A DNA stretch of 64,000 bases from Burkholderia guangdongensis (GTDB lineage Bacteria > Pseudomonadota > Gammaproteobacteria > Burkholderiales > Burkholderiaceae), in contig NZ_JACBNX010000011.1 of the NCBI RefSeq assembly GCF_013403875.1, forward strand, positions 62,001 through 126,000. Reading direction: 5' to 3'. The translations under genes were made by a program, and so were the position numbers. Shown here piece after piece: positions 8,531-18,549 of this stretch (positions are counted from its first letter, which is position 1; each line of letters opens with the position of its first letter). The notes below the pieces were generated by a model, which saw nothing but the letters and a program-made list of their open reading frames with translations, ran no database searches and was not told the DNA's origin.

Positions 8531-9073
8531 TCACTGCCGCACCGGCTTCTTCGCGAGCTTGCGCTGCAGCGTGCGGCGATGCATGTTCAGCGCGCGCGCG
8601 GTCGCCGAAATGTTGTTGTTGTTCTCGGCAAGCACGCGCTGGATGTGCTCCCACTCGAGCCGGTCGACCGACAGCACGACCGGGTTCTCGAGCGCCTCCT
8701 CGGCCTGCACCTCGCTCGCGTTCGTCTGCAGCGCGGCGAGGATCGACTCGACGTTCGCGGGCTTCGCGAGATAGTTGTCGGCGCCGTCCTTGATCGCCTG
8801 CACCGCGGTCGCGATGCTCGCATAGCCGGTCAGCACGAGAATCCGCGCGTCGGGCTGCAGATCGCACAGCGGCGCGATCAGGCTCAGGCCCGAATCCTCG
8901 CCGAGATGCAGGTCGACCGTGATGAACTCGAACTTGTCCGCCGCGGCGAGCCTCAGTGCCGCGTCCTTGTCGTGCGCCTGCCGCACCACATAGCCGCGCC
9001 GCTCGAGGCCGCGCGCGAGCGTGCCCGCGAACACCTCGTTGTCGTCGATCACCAGAAAATTGTTGTCGCTCAT
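8531..9073 (-). CDS. regA: RegA/PrrA-type response regulator
   Basis: A 180-residue regulator with an N-terminal receiver (LVIDDNEVFAGTL, phospho-acceptor Asp54 in ITVDLHLGEDSGL, LVLTGYAS, LAKPAN) and a C-terminal Fis-type helix-turn-helix (about residues 140-178, NISATARALNMHRRTLQRKL). This is the architecture of the RegA/PrrA/ActR/RoxR family, which controls respiration, redox balance and energy genes. It is transcribed with the upstream sensor kinase, 33 bp away. The family is well defined; the target genes in this organism are unknown from this window. Confidence 0.88.
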   Translation of the reverse strand: MSDNNFLVIDDNEVFAGTLARGLERRGYVVRQAHDKDAALRLAAADKFEFITVDLHLGEDSGLSLIAPLCDLQPDARILVLTGYASIATAVQAIKDGADNYLAKPANVESILAALQTNASEVQAEEALENPVVLSVDRLEWEHIQRVLAENNNNISATARALNMHRRTLQRKLAKKPVRQ

Positions 9074-9106
9074 GAAATTTCTCCGTCTGACGTAAAGGGG
9101 CGGCGG

Positions 9107-10417
9107 CTAGGCCGCGCCCCCTGGGGATTTCCGTTGATCGTCGCGCACCACCGGCAGCCGCAGCACCGCCCGCGTGCCGCGGCCGGGCGGCGCGCCGGCG
9201 CGCCGTGGATTCGCATCGGCGAGCTCGATGTCGCCGCCGAGCCGCGCCGCCGCGTTGAACGCGAGATACAGGCCGACGCCGTGGCCGCCCTGCGTGCTGT
9301 CGACCGGCATCGCGCCGAGCGAATCGCGCAGCACGGGCGGAATGCCCGGCCCGTCGTCGCACACCTCGAACGCGATGCGCTCCTGGCCCTTCGCGCCGTC
9401 GCGGGCGATCGTCGCGCCGAGCGTCACGCGCTGCGGGCTCGCGCGCGCCGCGTTGTCCAGCAGGATCGTCAGGATCTGCCCGGCGGCGACCGGATCGTCG
9501 AGCGCGACGCCCGTGGGCCGCGCGCCCACCTGCTCGAACCGCACGTGCGGATGCCGCAGCCGCCAGTGCTCGACGAACGTGTCGAGCCACTCGTCGACCG
9601 GCTGGCGGCTCGACGGCGCGCTCGCCCGGCTCCTCAGCCGCGCGAGCGCCGACGTGCACAGCATCATCTGCTCGTCGAGCACCTTCAGGTCGGCCTCGTA
9701 GCGGGCGAGCCCGGCGTCGGTGCGCGCGGCGTCGCGCAGCTCCTCGGTCAGCATCGCGATCGTCGACAGCGGCGTGCCCATCTCGTGTGCGACGGTGGCC
9801 GCCTGCACGCCGAGCGCGACCGCCCGCTCGTCGCGCAACAGCAGCTGCTGCGCGTCGCCGAGCGCCGTGTCGCGCTGACGCAGCGCCCTCGACATCCGCG
9901 CGACGAACCACGCGATCAGCCCGACGCTCACCATGAAGTTCACCCACATCCCCGCGCGGTAGTACTCGAACAGGTTCGCGGGATTGTCGAGATTGAGCGG
10001 CACCGAATCGAAGCCGAGCGCCGCGTAGCACGACACCGCGAACGCCGCGAGCCAGATCATCAGGTGCCACGGCAGCACCGCCGCCGCGATCGCGAGCGAC
10101 GGCAGGTACAGCGACACGAACGGGTTCGTCGTGCCGCCCGACAGGAACAGCAGCGCCGACAGCGCGCCGAGATCGACCCACAGCTGGCCGAGCAGCTCGA
10201 AGTTGGTCTCGGGCCGCGCGCGCAGCACGCGCACCCAGGTCAGCCCGTTGAACACGACCTCGAGCGCGATGATCAGCAGCATCGCGGGCATCGGCAGGTG
10301 CACGCCGACAAAAGTCTGGACGACGCCGATCGTCGCGAGCTGGCCGATGATCGCCAGGTTGCGCAACCAGAAAAGATGGCTCAGGTTGACGCGGCCGGTG
10401 GTGGTGATTCGCTGCAT
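9107..10417 (-). CDS. regB: RegB/PrrB-type redox sensor histidine kinase
   Basis: A 436-residue kinase with about six transmembrane helices (residues 15-175). GGTTNPF at 94-100 is the quinone-sensing heptapeptide of RegB. The H-box is HEMGTPLSTI with His211. Cys254 (MMLCTSALARL) aligns with the redox-active cysteine of the RegB dimer interface. A C-terminal ATPase domain contains CDDGPGIP and GHGVGLYLAF. The start is the ATG at 10417; the frame stays open upstream, but there it encodes only an Ala-rich stretch overlapping the next gene. Predicted to phosphorylate the RegA protein downstream when the quinone pool or thiol state is reduced. Confidence 0.88.
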   Translation of the reverse strand: MQRITTTGRVNLSHLFWLRNLAIIGQLATIGVVQTFVGVHLPMPAMLLIIALEVVFNGLTWVRVLRARPETNFELLGQLWVDLGALSALLFLSGGTTNPFVSLYLPSLAIAAAVLPWHLMIWLAAFAVSCYAALGFDSVPLNLDNPANLFEYYRAGMWVNFMVSVGLIAWFVARMSRALRQRDTALGDAQQLLLRDERAVALGVQAATVAHEMGTPLSTIAMLTEELRDAARTDAGLARYEADLKVLDEQMMLCTSALARLRSRASAPSSRQPVDEWLDTFVEHWRLRHPHVRFEQVGARPTGVALDDPVAAGQILTILLDNAARASPQRVTLGATIARDGAKGQERIAFEVCDDGPGIPPVLRDSLGAMPVDSTQGGHGVGLYLAFNAAARLGGDIELADANPRRAGAPPGRGTRAVLRLPVVRDDQRKSPGGAA

Positions 10418-10466
10418 TCCCGCAGTGTACCCGTTTGACGTTGCGACCCTGACGAAGCGCCCGCCG

Positions 10467-11832
<1,366 letters not shown>

Positions 11833-11906
11833 GCGCACGCCGCACGCACGCCGCGCCGGCCACGCCCGGCGCCGGCGCGCCCCCTCCCGCGCCGCGCCGG
11901 CGCCGC

Positions 11907-12647
11907 GTGCACGACCGGCCGCGCAGCCGGCCCCGCGCCGGCCGCCCGGTCTGGCTGTTCGATCTCGACAACACGCTCCATCACGCGTCGCACGCGATCT
12001 TCCCCGAGATCAACCGCGCGATGACGCAGTACATCGTCGATACGCTGCATGTCGAGCGCGCGGAGGCCGACCGCCTGCGCACCGGCTACACGCAGCGCTA
12101 CGGCGCCACGCTCCTCGGCCTCACCCGCCACCATCCGATCGATCCGCACGACTTTCTGCGCGCGGTCCACACGTTCGCCGATCTGCCCGCGATGCTGCGC
12201 GCCGAGCGCGGCCTCGCGCGGCGGGTCGCCGCCCTGCCGGGCCGCCGCTTCGTGCTGACCAACGCGCCTGAAAACTATGCGCGCGCGGTGCTGCGCGCGC
12301 TGCGGATCGAGCGGCTGTTCGAGCGCGTGATCGCGATCGAGCACATGCGCGACCGCCGCGGCTGGCGCGCGAAGCCCGACGCGACGATGCTGCGCCGCAC
12401 GTTGCGCGACGTGCGCGCGCGGCTCGCGGACGCGATCCTCGTCGAGGATACGCGCAGCCACCTGAAGCGCTACAAGCGGCTCGGGATCCGCACGGTCTGG
12501 ATCACCGGCCACCTGCCCGGCCATCTGCCGAGCACCGGCCGGCCGCACTATGTCGACGAGCGGATTCGTTCGTTAAAATCGCTGCGACTGGGCACTCGAT
12601 CGGGGCGACAGAAATGCAGCCGAATCACCCGCAGGACACCCGCGTAA
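11907..12647 (+). CDS. HAD-superfamily pyrimidine 5'-nucleotidase (YjjG/SDT1-like)
   Basis: About 246 residues with WLFDLDNTLHHASH (HAD motif I, DxDxT), FVLTNAPENY (motif II) and ILVEDTRSHLKRYKRLG (motif III/IV). This matches the pyrimidine 5'-nucleotidase subfamily, which dephosphorylates nucleotides such as UMP. There is no ATG before motif I; I use GTG at 11907, 13 residues before WLFDLDNT. A TTG at 11829, overlapping the argB stop, would add a Pro/Arg-rich stretch. The C-terminal 34 bp overlap the start of slmA in another frame. In vivo substrate unknown. Confidence 0.75.
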   Translation: MHDRPRSRPRAGRPVWLFDLDNTLHHASHAIFPEINRAMTQYIVDTLHVERAEADRLRTGYTQRYGATLLGLTRHHPIDPHDFLRAVHTFADLPAMLRAERGLARRVAALPGRRFVLTNAPENYARAVLRALRIERLFERVIAIEHMRDRRGWRAKPDATMLRRTLRDVRARLADAILVEDTRSHLKRYKRLGIRTVWITGHLPGHLPSTGRPHYVDERIRSLKSLRLGTRSGRQKCSRITRRTPA

Positions 12648-13288
12648 CCGACGAACACACACTGCCGCGCACGCGCCCGAAGCCGGGCGAACGGCGCGTG
12701 CACATTCTGCAGACGCTCGCGTCGATGCTCGAGGCGCCGAAGCGCGAGAAGATCACGACGGCCGCGCTCGCGGCGCGGCTCAACGTGTCGGAAGCCGCGC
12801 TGTACCGCCATTTCGCGAGCAAGGCGCAGATGTTCGAGGGCCTGATCGAGTTCATCGAGGCGACGTTCTTCGGCCTCATCAACCAGATCGCCGCCAAGGA
12901 GCCCGACGGCGTGCTGCAGGCGCGCGCGATCGCGCTGATGCTGCTCAGTTTCGCCGCGAAGAATCCCGGGATGACACGCGTGCTGACGCACGAGGCGCTC
13001 GTCGGCGAGCACGAACGGCTCGGCGAGCGCGTCGACCGGATGCTCGAGCGCGTCGAGGCGACCGTCAAGCAGTGCCTGCGCGTCGCGCTGACGGAGTCCC
13101 GCGCGCCGCTCGACGCCGAACACCCGGCCGACGCCGCGGTGCCGCTGCCCGGCGACTACGATCCGGCGCTGCGCGCGAGCCTCGTGATCAGTTACGTGAT
13201 CGGCCGCTGGCACCGCTTCGCGACGAGCGGCTTCACGAAGGCGCCGACCGAGCAGGCCGACGCGCAGTTGCGGCTGATCCTGCAGTGA
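12614..13288 (+). CDS. slmA: Nucleoid occlusion factor SlmA (TetR family)
   Basis: A 224-residue TetR-fold protein. The N-terminal helix-turn-helix (about residues 25-75) reads [20 protein letters not shown], followed by [16 protein letters not shown], both characteristic of SlmA/Ttk. SlmA binds chromosomal SBS sites and blocks FtsZ ring assembly over the nucleoid. Residues ~150-185 (Pro/Asp/Ala-rich) are longer than in E. coli SlmA (198 aa) and look like a loop insertion. The argB-HAD-slmA order suggests one operon. Confidence 0.88.
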   Translation: MQPNHPQDTRVTDEHTLPRTRPKPGERRVHILQTLASMLEAPKREKITTAALAARLNVSEAALYRHFASKAQMFEGLIEFIEATFFGLINQIAAKEPDGVLQARAIALMLLSFAAKNPGMTRVLTHEALVGEHERLGERVDRMLERVEATVKQCLRVALTESRAPLDAEHPADAAVPLPGDYDPALRASLVISYVIGRWHRFATSGFTKAPTEQADAQLRLILQ

Positions 13289-13297
13289 CATTTCCGC

Positions 13298-13303
13298 TAT
13301 ACT
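13298..13303 (+). promoter_or_regulatory. Likely -10 element of the metXW leader
   Basis: TATACT, immediately downstream of slmA. Transcription would start near 13310, exactly ahead of a strong stem (CCGAC-TGTCGCC / GGCGACA-GTCGG, 13307-13335, one bulge) and the SAM-II element. No convincing -35 is visible. The stem could instead serve as an slmA 3' end, but it has no T-tract. Confidence 0.5.
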
Positions 13304-13336
13304 CTGCCGACTGTCGCCTTCCGGGCGACAGGTCGG

Positions 13337-13427
13337 AAGCGCGCCGATTTGCAGACTCGATTGCGGGCGCGCGAACCGGCCGGGGCGTCGATCCCGGCGG
13401 TTCACTATAAATGCGGCTAAAGAGGTC
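13337..13427 (+). ncRNA. SAM-II (SAM-alpha) class riboswitch with an inserted hairpin, metX leader
   Basis: Stem P1 is GCGCGC (13339-13344) with GCGCGC (13367-13372). The P1 loop begins GATTT and ends ATTGC, as in the known metX SAM-II aptamer. The 3' core reads ATAAATG..GCTAAA..GG (13408-13425), again the conserved string. TTGCG (13361-13365) can pair with TGCGG, and GACTC (loop, 13354-13358) with GAGGTC (13422-13427, one bulge), giving the expected pseudoknot with compensatory changes. Unlike the classic short aptamer, a hairpin GAACC...GGTTC with inner GCCGGG/CCCGGC (13373-13403) sits between P1 and the 3' core. SAM binding would lower metX expression. Confidence 0.78.
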
Positions 13428-13502
13428 GTCAGCCGCGCATCTTCGACTCCGCGCTTCGCCGACACCATCTGGCCGCCCAGTCATCCAAGTAAGGCGGAAC
13501 GA

Positions 13503-14648
13503 ATGGAATCGCTCGGCATCGTCGCTCCACAGACCATGCATTTCGCCGAACCGCTGCGCCTTCAAAGCGGCAGCGTGATCGGCAACTATCAGCTCGTCGT
13601 CGAGACGTACGGCGAGCTCAACGCCGCGCGCTCGAACGCGGTGCTCGTCTGCCATGCACTGAACGCGTCGCATCACGTCGCCGGCGTCTACGCGGACGAT
13701 CCGCGCAGCGCCGGCTGGTGGGACAACATGGTCGGGCCGGGCAAGCCGCTCGACACGAACCGCTTCTTCGTGATCGGCGTGAACAACCTCGGCTCGTGCT
13801 TCGGCTCGACCGGGCCGATGAGCGCCGATCCGGCCACTGGCCAGCCGTACGGCGCGCGCTTTCCCGTCGTGACCGTCGAGGACTGGGTGCACGCGCAGGC
13901 GCGCGTCGCCGACGCGTTCGGCATCGAGCGCTTCGCCGCGGTGATGGGCGGCAGCCTCGGCGGAATGCAGGCGCTCGCGTGGAGCCTGATGTATCCGGAC
14001 CGCGTCGCGCACTGCATCGACATCGCGTCGACGCCGAAGCTGTCCGCGCAGAACATCGCGTTCAACGAGGTCGCGCGCTCGGCGATCCTGTCGGACCCGG
14101 ACTTCCACGGCGGCGACTACTACGCGCACGGCGTGAAGCCGAGACGCGGCCTGCGCGTCGCGCGGATGATTGGCCACATCACGTATCTGTCCGACGACGA
14201 CATGGCGGAGAAATTCGGCCGCGCGCTGCGCCGCGCCGACGGCGCGCTCGACGCGTACAACTTCAACTTCGACGTCGAGTTCGAGGTCGAATCGTACCTG
14301 CGCTACCAGGGCGACAAGTTCGCCGACTACTTCGACGCGAACACGTATCTGCTGATCACGCGCGCGCTCGACTACTTCGATCCGGCGAAGGCGTTCGACG
14401 GCAACCTCACCGCCGCGCTCGCGCACGGCAAGGCGAAGTACCTGATCGCGAGCTTCTCGACCGACTGGCGCTTCGCGCCCGCGCGCTCGCGCGAGATCGT
14501 GAAGGCGCTGCTCGACAACCGCCGCTCCGTCACCTATGCCGAGATCGACGCGCCGCACGGCCACGACGCGTTCCTGCTCGACGACGCGCGCTATCACAAT
14601 CTGCTCCGGGCCTATTACGAACGTATCGCCAGCGAGGTAGGCGCATGA
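13503..14648 (+). CDS. metX: Homoserine O-acyltransferase (MetX)
   Basis: First committed step of methionine synthesis, acylating homoserine. It is 381 residues with an alpha/beta-hydrolase fold; the nucleophile is Ser151 in GGSLGGMQ, with GHDAFLLD supplying the catalytic His near the end. HALNASHH and WWDNMVGPG are family motifs. Whether acetyl- or succinyl-CoA is used cannot be settled by eye. The upstream SAM-II riboswitch gives end-product control. The stop overlaps the metW start (ATGA), implying translational coupling. A Shine-Dalgarno-like AAGGCGGAACGA precedes the ATG. Confidence 0.95.
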   Translation: MESLGIVAPQTMHFAEPLRLQSGSVIGNYQLVVETYGELNAARSNAVLVCHALNASHHVAGVYADDPRSAGWWDNMVGPGKPLDTNRFFVIGVNNLGSCFGSTGPMSADPATGQPYGARFPVVTVEDWVHAQARVADAFGIERFAAVMGGSLGGMQALAWSLMYPDRVAHCIDIASTPKLSAQNIAFNEVARSAILSDPDFHGGDYYAHGVKPRRGLRVARMIGHITYLSDDDMAEKFGRALRRADGALDAYNFNFDVEFEVESYLRYQGDKFADYFDANTYLLITRALDYFDPAKAFDGNLTAALAHGKAKYLIASFSTDWRFAPARSREIVKALLDNRRSVTYAEIDAPHGHDAFLLDDARYHNLLRAYYERIASEVGA

Positions 14649-15253
14649 ACCAGCAAGCCATCAACGCGCTGTCCGCGCGCGCCGATTTCCGCGCGATCGC
14701 GCGCTGGGTCGAGCCGCGCTCGACCGTCCTCGACCTCGGCTGCGGCGACGGCTCGCTGCTGACGCTGCTGATGCAGGAGCTCGACGTGACCGGCTACGGC
14801 ATCGAGCTGAACGACGCGGGCGTGCTCGCGAGCGCGAAGAACGGGATCGACGTGATCCAGCAGAACCTCGAGGACGGGCTGCGCCTGTTCGAGGATCACA
14901 GCTTCGATTTCGCGATCCTGTCGCAGACGCTGCAGACGATCCACCAGACCGCCGCGATCCTGCGCGAGACCGCGCGCGTCGGGCGCGAGTGCATCGTGTC
15001 GTTCCCGAACTTCGGCTACTGGCCGCACCGGCTGTCGGTGCTGCGCGGCCGGATGCCGGTGTCGAAGTCGCTGCCCTACCAGTGGCACAACACACCGAAC
15101 GTGCGTGTGCTGACGATCGAGGATTTCGAGGCGCTCGCGCCGGAAGTCGGGATCACGATCCTCGACCGCGTCGTGCTGCACGGAGGCCAGCCGATCCGAT
15201 GGGGAGCGAACTGGCGTGGTAGTCTTGCAGTCTACCGGGTCAAGCGCAGCTGA
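14645..15253 (+). CDS. metW: Methionine biosynthesis protein MetW
   Basis: A 202-residue SAM-dependent methyltransferase-like protein starting [19 protein letters not shown], with [12 protein letters not shown] as SAM motif I. It then contains [11 protein letters not shown] and [12 protein letters not shown], diagnostic for MetW. MetX-MetW pairs are standard in Proteobacteria; MetW is needed for or activates the homoserine acyltransferase, though its own reaction is not well defined. The ATG overlaps the metX stop by 4 bp. Confidence 0.93.
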   Translation: MNQQAINALSARADFRAIARWVEPRSTVLDLGCGDGSLLTLLMQELDVTGYGIELNDAGVLASAKNGIDVIQQNLEDGLRLFEDHSFDFAILSQTLQTIHQTAAILRETARVGRECIVSFPNFGYWPHRLSVLRGRMPVSKSLPYQWHNTPNVRVLTIEDFEALAPEVGITILDRVVLHGGQPIRWGANWRGSLAVYRVKRS

Positions 15254-15339
15254 CGCGCGGCCGTTGACGAACGGCGGCGCCGGCCGCGCCGCGTCGGCCC
15301 GCGCCGCCCTTTGTCGTCAACGCAATCCTGCTCCCTCTC

Positions 15340-16659
15340 ATGTCGAAAACGCCACGCAAGGCGCCCGCACTCACCGCTCACGTCGATCATCCGGGCTGGC
15401 GAGCCTACCTGAACACGCACATGCTGATCTGCGTGTTTCTCGGCTTCACGTCCGGGCTGCCGCTGTTTACGCTCGTCTATCTCGTGCAGGCGTGGCTGCG
15501 CTCGGAAGGCGTGGACCTGAAGGAGATCGGCCTCTTCGCGCTGACGATGCTGCCGTATACATGGAAGTTCCTGTGGGCGCCGCTGATGGACCGCTTCGCG
15601 CCACGTCTGCCCGGCTGGCGGCCCGGGCGCCGACGCGGCTGGTTGCTGGTGACGCAACTGCTCGTCGCGGGCGCGATCGCGAAACTCGGCTTCGTCTCGC
15701 CGCGCGAATCGATCGGGACCGCCGCCGCGCTGACGATGCTCGTCGCGTTCTTCGGCGCGAGCGCGGACATCGTGATCGACGCGTATCGCCGCGAGCTGCT
15801 GCGCGACACCGAGCAGGGGCTCGGCAACGCGGTGCACGTGAACGCGTACAAGATCGCGGCGCTCGTGCCGGGCTCGCTGTCGCTGATCCTGTCCGATCAT
15901 CTGCCGTGGAACGTGGTGTTTCCGCTCACCGCCGCGTTCATGCTGCCGGGCATCCTGATGACGCTCGTCGTGCGCGAGCCCGCCGCGCACGGCGCGCCGC
16001 CGCGCAATCTGTTCGACGCGGTCGTGCTGCCGTTCGTCGAGTTCATCCGGCGTGACGGCTGGGTCGGTGCGCTGCTCGTGCTCACGTTCATTTTCCTGTT
16101 CAAGCTCGGCGACACGATGGCGACCACGCTGTCGACGTCGTTCTTCCTCGACCTCGGCTTCAACAAGACGCAGATCGGCGTGATCGCGAAGACGACCGCG
16201 TTCTGGGCAAGCCTCGCGGGCGGGATCGTCGGCGGCGTGTGGCTCGTGAAGATCGGGATCGCACGTGGGTTGTGGATCTTCGGGATCCTGCAGATCGTAT
16301 CGACACTCGGCTTCGCGTGGCTCGCGAAGGCCGGCGCGCAGCCGGTGCTGATGGCGGCCATCTACGGCTTCGAGACGTTCGCGACCGGCCTCACGCTCGC
16401 GGCGTTTACCGCGTACATCGCGAGCACGACCGATCCTCGCTACGCGGCAACGCAGTTCGCGCTGTTGACGAGCCTCTCGTCCGTGCCGCGCACGCTGGCT
16501 GCGGCCGGGAGCGGCTACGTCGTCGCGAAGATCGGCTGGTTCGACTACTTTCTCGTCTGCGCGGCGCTCGGCATTCCCGGGATGCTGCTGCTGTTCAAGG
16601 TCGCGCCGTGGGGCAGCCGCGCGCAAAACGGCAACAACGGAGTCGCCCGTGCGCAGTGA
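15340..16659 (+). CDS. ampG: AmpG-like muropeptide permease (MFS)
   Basis: A 439-residue inner-membrane transporter with about 12-14 hydrophobic segments. The N-terminal half shows FTSGLPLFTLVYLVQAWL and LPYTWKFLWAPLMDRF, typical of AmpG, which imports anhydromuropeptides for wall recycling and AmpC induction. A polar basic loop (LPGWRPGRRRGW) follows TM3. Its last codons overlap the GTG start of the next gene. Another AmpG paralogue may exist elsewhere in the genome, so this one's substrate is inferred. Confidence 0.85.
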   Translation: MSKTPRKAPALTAHVDHPGWRAYLNTHMLICVFLGFTSGLPLFTLVYLVQAWLRSEGVDLKEIGLFALTMLPYTWKFLWAPLMDRFAPRLPGWRPGRRRGWLLVTQLLVAGAIAKLGFVSPRESIGTAAALTMLVAFFGASADIVIDAYRRELLRDTEQGLGNAVHVNAYKIAALVPGSLSLILSDHLPWNVVFPLTAAFMLPGILMTLVVREPAAHGAPPRNLFDAVVLPFVEFIRRDGWVGALLVLTFIFLFKLGDTMATTLSTSFFLDLGFNKTQIGVIAKTTAFWASLAGGIVGGVWLVKIGIARGLWIFGILQIVSTLGFAWLAKAGAQPVLMAAIYGFETFATGLTLAAFTAYIASTTDPRYAATQFALLTSLSSVPRTLAAAGSGYVVAKIGWFDYFLVCAALGIPGMLLLFKVAPWGSRAQNGNNGVARAQ

Positions 16660-17731
16660 CCGCCGGCGCCGCATCGTGCACGCGACGCACGCCGCGTACG
16701 CAGCGTACATCGTCGCGTCGCTGACGCTCGGCGTCGCCGCGCTCGCGCATGCGGCCGACAGCGCCGCGCCGCCCGAAGCGGCGGCGAGCGCGGCGGCGCC
16801 GGCTGCACCGACCACGCCGGCGGCGCCGAGCGCCGCCGCGCCCGCGCCGGGCTCCACGCCGGCCGCCGACGCCGCGCAGCCGATCGGCGGCGCTGTCCCC
16901 GCGCAACCGTACACGCCGACCCCGCAGCAGATCCGCTTCGGCAACGCGATCGCGTTCCGCACGCTGATGCCGTCACCGCTGCTCGAGCAGCTGACCGCGA
17001 GCGAATACATGCAGATCGTGCAGGCCGCCACGCAGAGCGGCCGCCTGCTCGACGCGAACCTGCCGCGCGTCAAGCATCTGCGCGCGATCGTCGCGCGGCT
17101 CGCGCCGTATGCGGTCAAGTGGAACGATCGCGTGAAGGGCTGGACGTGGGACGTAAACGCGATCCGCTCGCGCGACATCCGCGTCGCGTGCCTGCCGGGC
17201 GGCAAGATACTCGTGTACGGCGGGCTGCTCGACCACATCCGCCTGAACGACGACGAGCTCGGCGTGCTGCTCGCGCACTGCATCGCGCACGCGTTGCGCG
17301 AGCATGCGCGCGGGCTGCTGAGCGGCGCGGCGCCGACGTCGCTGCATGCGAGCGCGCCGCCGCCGCCGCTGTTCGGCCTCGGCGATCCGCTGCCGCAGGC
17401 GCTGAATCTCGGCGACAAGTTGCAGACGCTGCACTACGACGCGACCGACGAGACCGAAGCCGACGTGATCGGCGGCGACATCGCCGCGCGCGCGGGCTTC
17501 GATCCGCGCGCGGCGATCACGCTGTGGGACAAGCTCGCGGTCGCGACGCGCGCGAACCGGAGCACCGGCTTCATCTACACGCATCCGTACAGCGCCGCGC
17601 GCCGCCAGGATCTGCTGAACCGGCTGCCGGACCTGATGCCGGTGTACGCGAAGGCAGTCGGCAAGCGTGTCGATACGCTGCCCGATTACGCGGGGATCAG
17701 CGCGCAAAGGCGCAAGTTCGCGCGGCGGTGA
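16649..17731 (+). CDS. M48-like metallopeptidase homologue lacking the catalytic Glu
   Basis: 360 residues from a GTG that overlaps the ampG stop. A signal peptide (about 1-35, ending ALAHA) and an Ala/Pro-rich linker (36-90) precede an M48-like domain. In the helix where M48 peptidases have HExxH this protein reads LAHCIAHALREHAR, so the zinc ligands His210 and His214 are present but the general base is Cys211. The third ligand region DETEADVIGGD (Glu270) is kept, as is DLMP..AKAVGKR at the end. It is therefore probably a zinc-binding, proteolytically inactive periplasmic protein; relatives with HEIAH are active. No frameshift is visible, so this is a substitution and not decay. Confidence 0.75.
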   Translation: MRSDRRRRIVHATHAAYAAYIVASLTLGVAALAHAADSAAPPEAAASAAAPAAPTTPAAPSAAAPAPGSTPAADAAQPIGGAVPAQPYTPTPQQIRFGNAIAFRTLMPSPLLEQLTASEYMQIVQAATQSGRLLDANLPRVKHLRAIVARLAPYAVKWNDRVKGWTWDVNAIRSRDIRVACLPGGKILVYGGLLDHIRLNDDELGVLLAHCIAHALREHARGLLSGAAPTSLHASAPPPPLFGLGDPLPQALNLGDKLQTLHYDATDETEADVIGGDIAARAGFDPRAAITLWDKLAVATRANRSTGFIYTHPYSAARRQDLLNRLPDLMPVYAKAVGKRVDTLPDYAGISAQRRKFARR

Positions 17732-17747
17732 CCCCGCGGCACGCACA

Positions 17748-18518
17748 TCACTCGTAGTCGTAATCGACCGTCAGCGGCGCGTGATCGCTGAACTTGATGT
17801 CCTTGAAGATCGACGTGCTTTTCGCGGTACCGGCAACGCCCGGCGTCGCGATCTGGTAATCGATCCGCCACCCGACGTTCTTCGCGTACGCCTGCCCACG
17901 GTTGCTCCACCACGTGTACTGCTCGGGCCGGGAATCGAGCGTGCGGAACACGTCGACATAGCCGACGTCGTCGAACAGCTTCGAGAGCCACGCGCGCTCC
18001 TCGGGCAGGCAGCCCGAGTTCTTCTGATTGCTTTTCCAGTTCTTGATGTCGATTTCCTTGTGCACGATATTCACGTCGCCGCACAAGATCACCTCGCGCT
18101 TCTTCTTCAGCTCCGCCAGATGCGGCATGAACTCATCCATGAAACGGTACTTCGCCTGCTGGCGCTCGTCGCCGCTCGACCCCGACGGCACATACACCGA
18201 CACGACCGACAGCTTCCCGTAGCGCGCCTCGACGTAGCGCCCTTCGGAATCGAACTCGCTGCTGCCGAAGCCGATGATCACGTCGTCCGGCTCGCGGCGG
18301 CTGTACAGGCCGGCACCGCTGTAGCCCTTCTTCTCCGCGTGGTGGAAGTAGCTGGTGAAGCCGTGCGGCTCGACGAATTCGGCCGGCAGATCGTCGGCCG
18401 ACACCTTGATCTCCTGCACGCACACGCAATCGGCGTTCTGCTCGCCGAGCCATTCGAAGAAGCCTTTCTTCGCGGCCGAACGGATGCCGTTCAGGTTCGC
18501 GGTAATCACTCGCAGCAT
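17748..18518 (-). CDS. xth: Exodeoxyribonuclease III
   Basis: A 256-residue AP endonuclease/3'-5' exonuclease of the ExoIII family. Motifs: ITANLNGIRSA (Asn), VQEIKV (metal-binding Glu), GLYSRREPD, ILCGDVNIVH (D-x-N), and the C-terminal SDHAPLTVDY with the catalytic Asp-His. It repairs abasic sites and damaged 3' ends in the cytosol. Its 3' end faces the M48-like gene with a 16-bp gap; the PPK2 gene lies upstream on the same strand 31 bp away. Confidence 0.95.
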   Translation of the reverse strand: MLRVITANLNGIRSAAKKGFFEWLGEQNADCVCVQEIKVSADDLPAEFVEPHGFTSYFHHAEKKGYSGAGLYSRREPDDVIIGFGSSEFDSEGRYVEARYGKLSVVSVYVPSGSSGDERQQAKYRFMDEFMPHLAELKKKREVILCGDVNIVHKEIDIKNWKSNQKNSGCLPEERAWLSKLFDDVGYVDVFRTLDSRPEQYTWWSNRGQAYAKNVGWRIDYQIATPGVAGTAKSTSIFKDIKFSDHAPLTVDYDYE

Positions 18519-18549
18519 GTTGTGTATCCCGTTGAAAGAGAAAGGGCGG

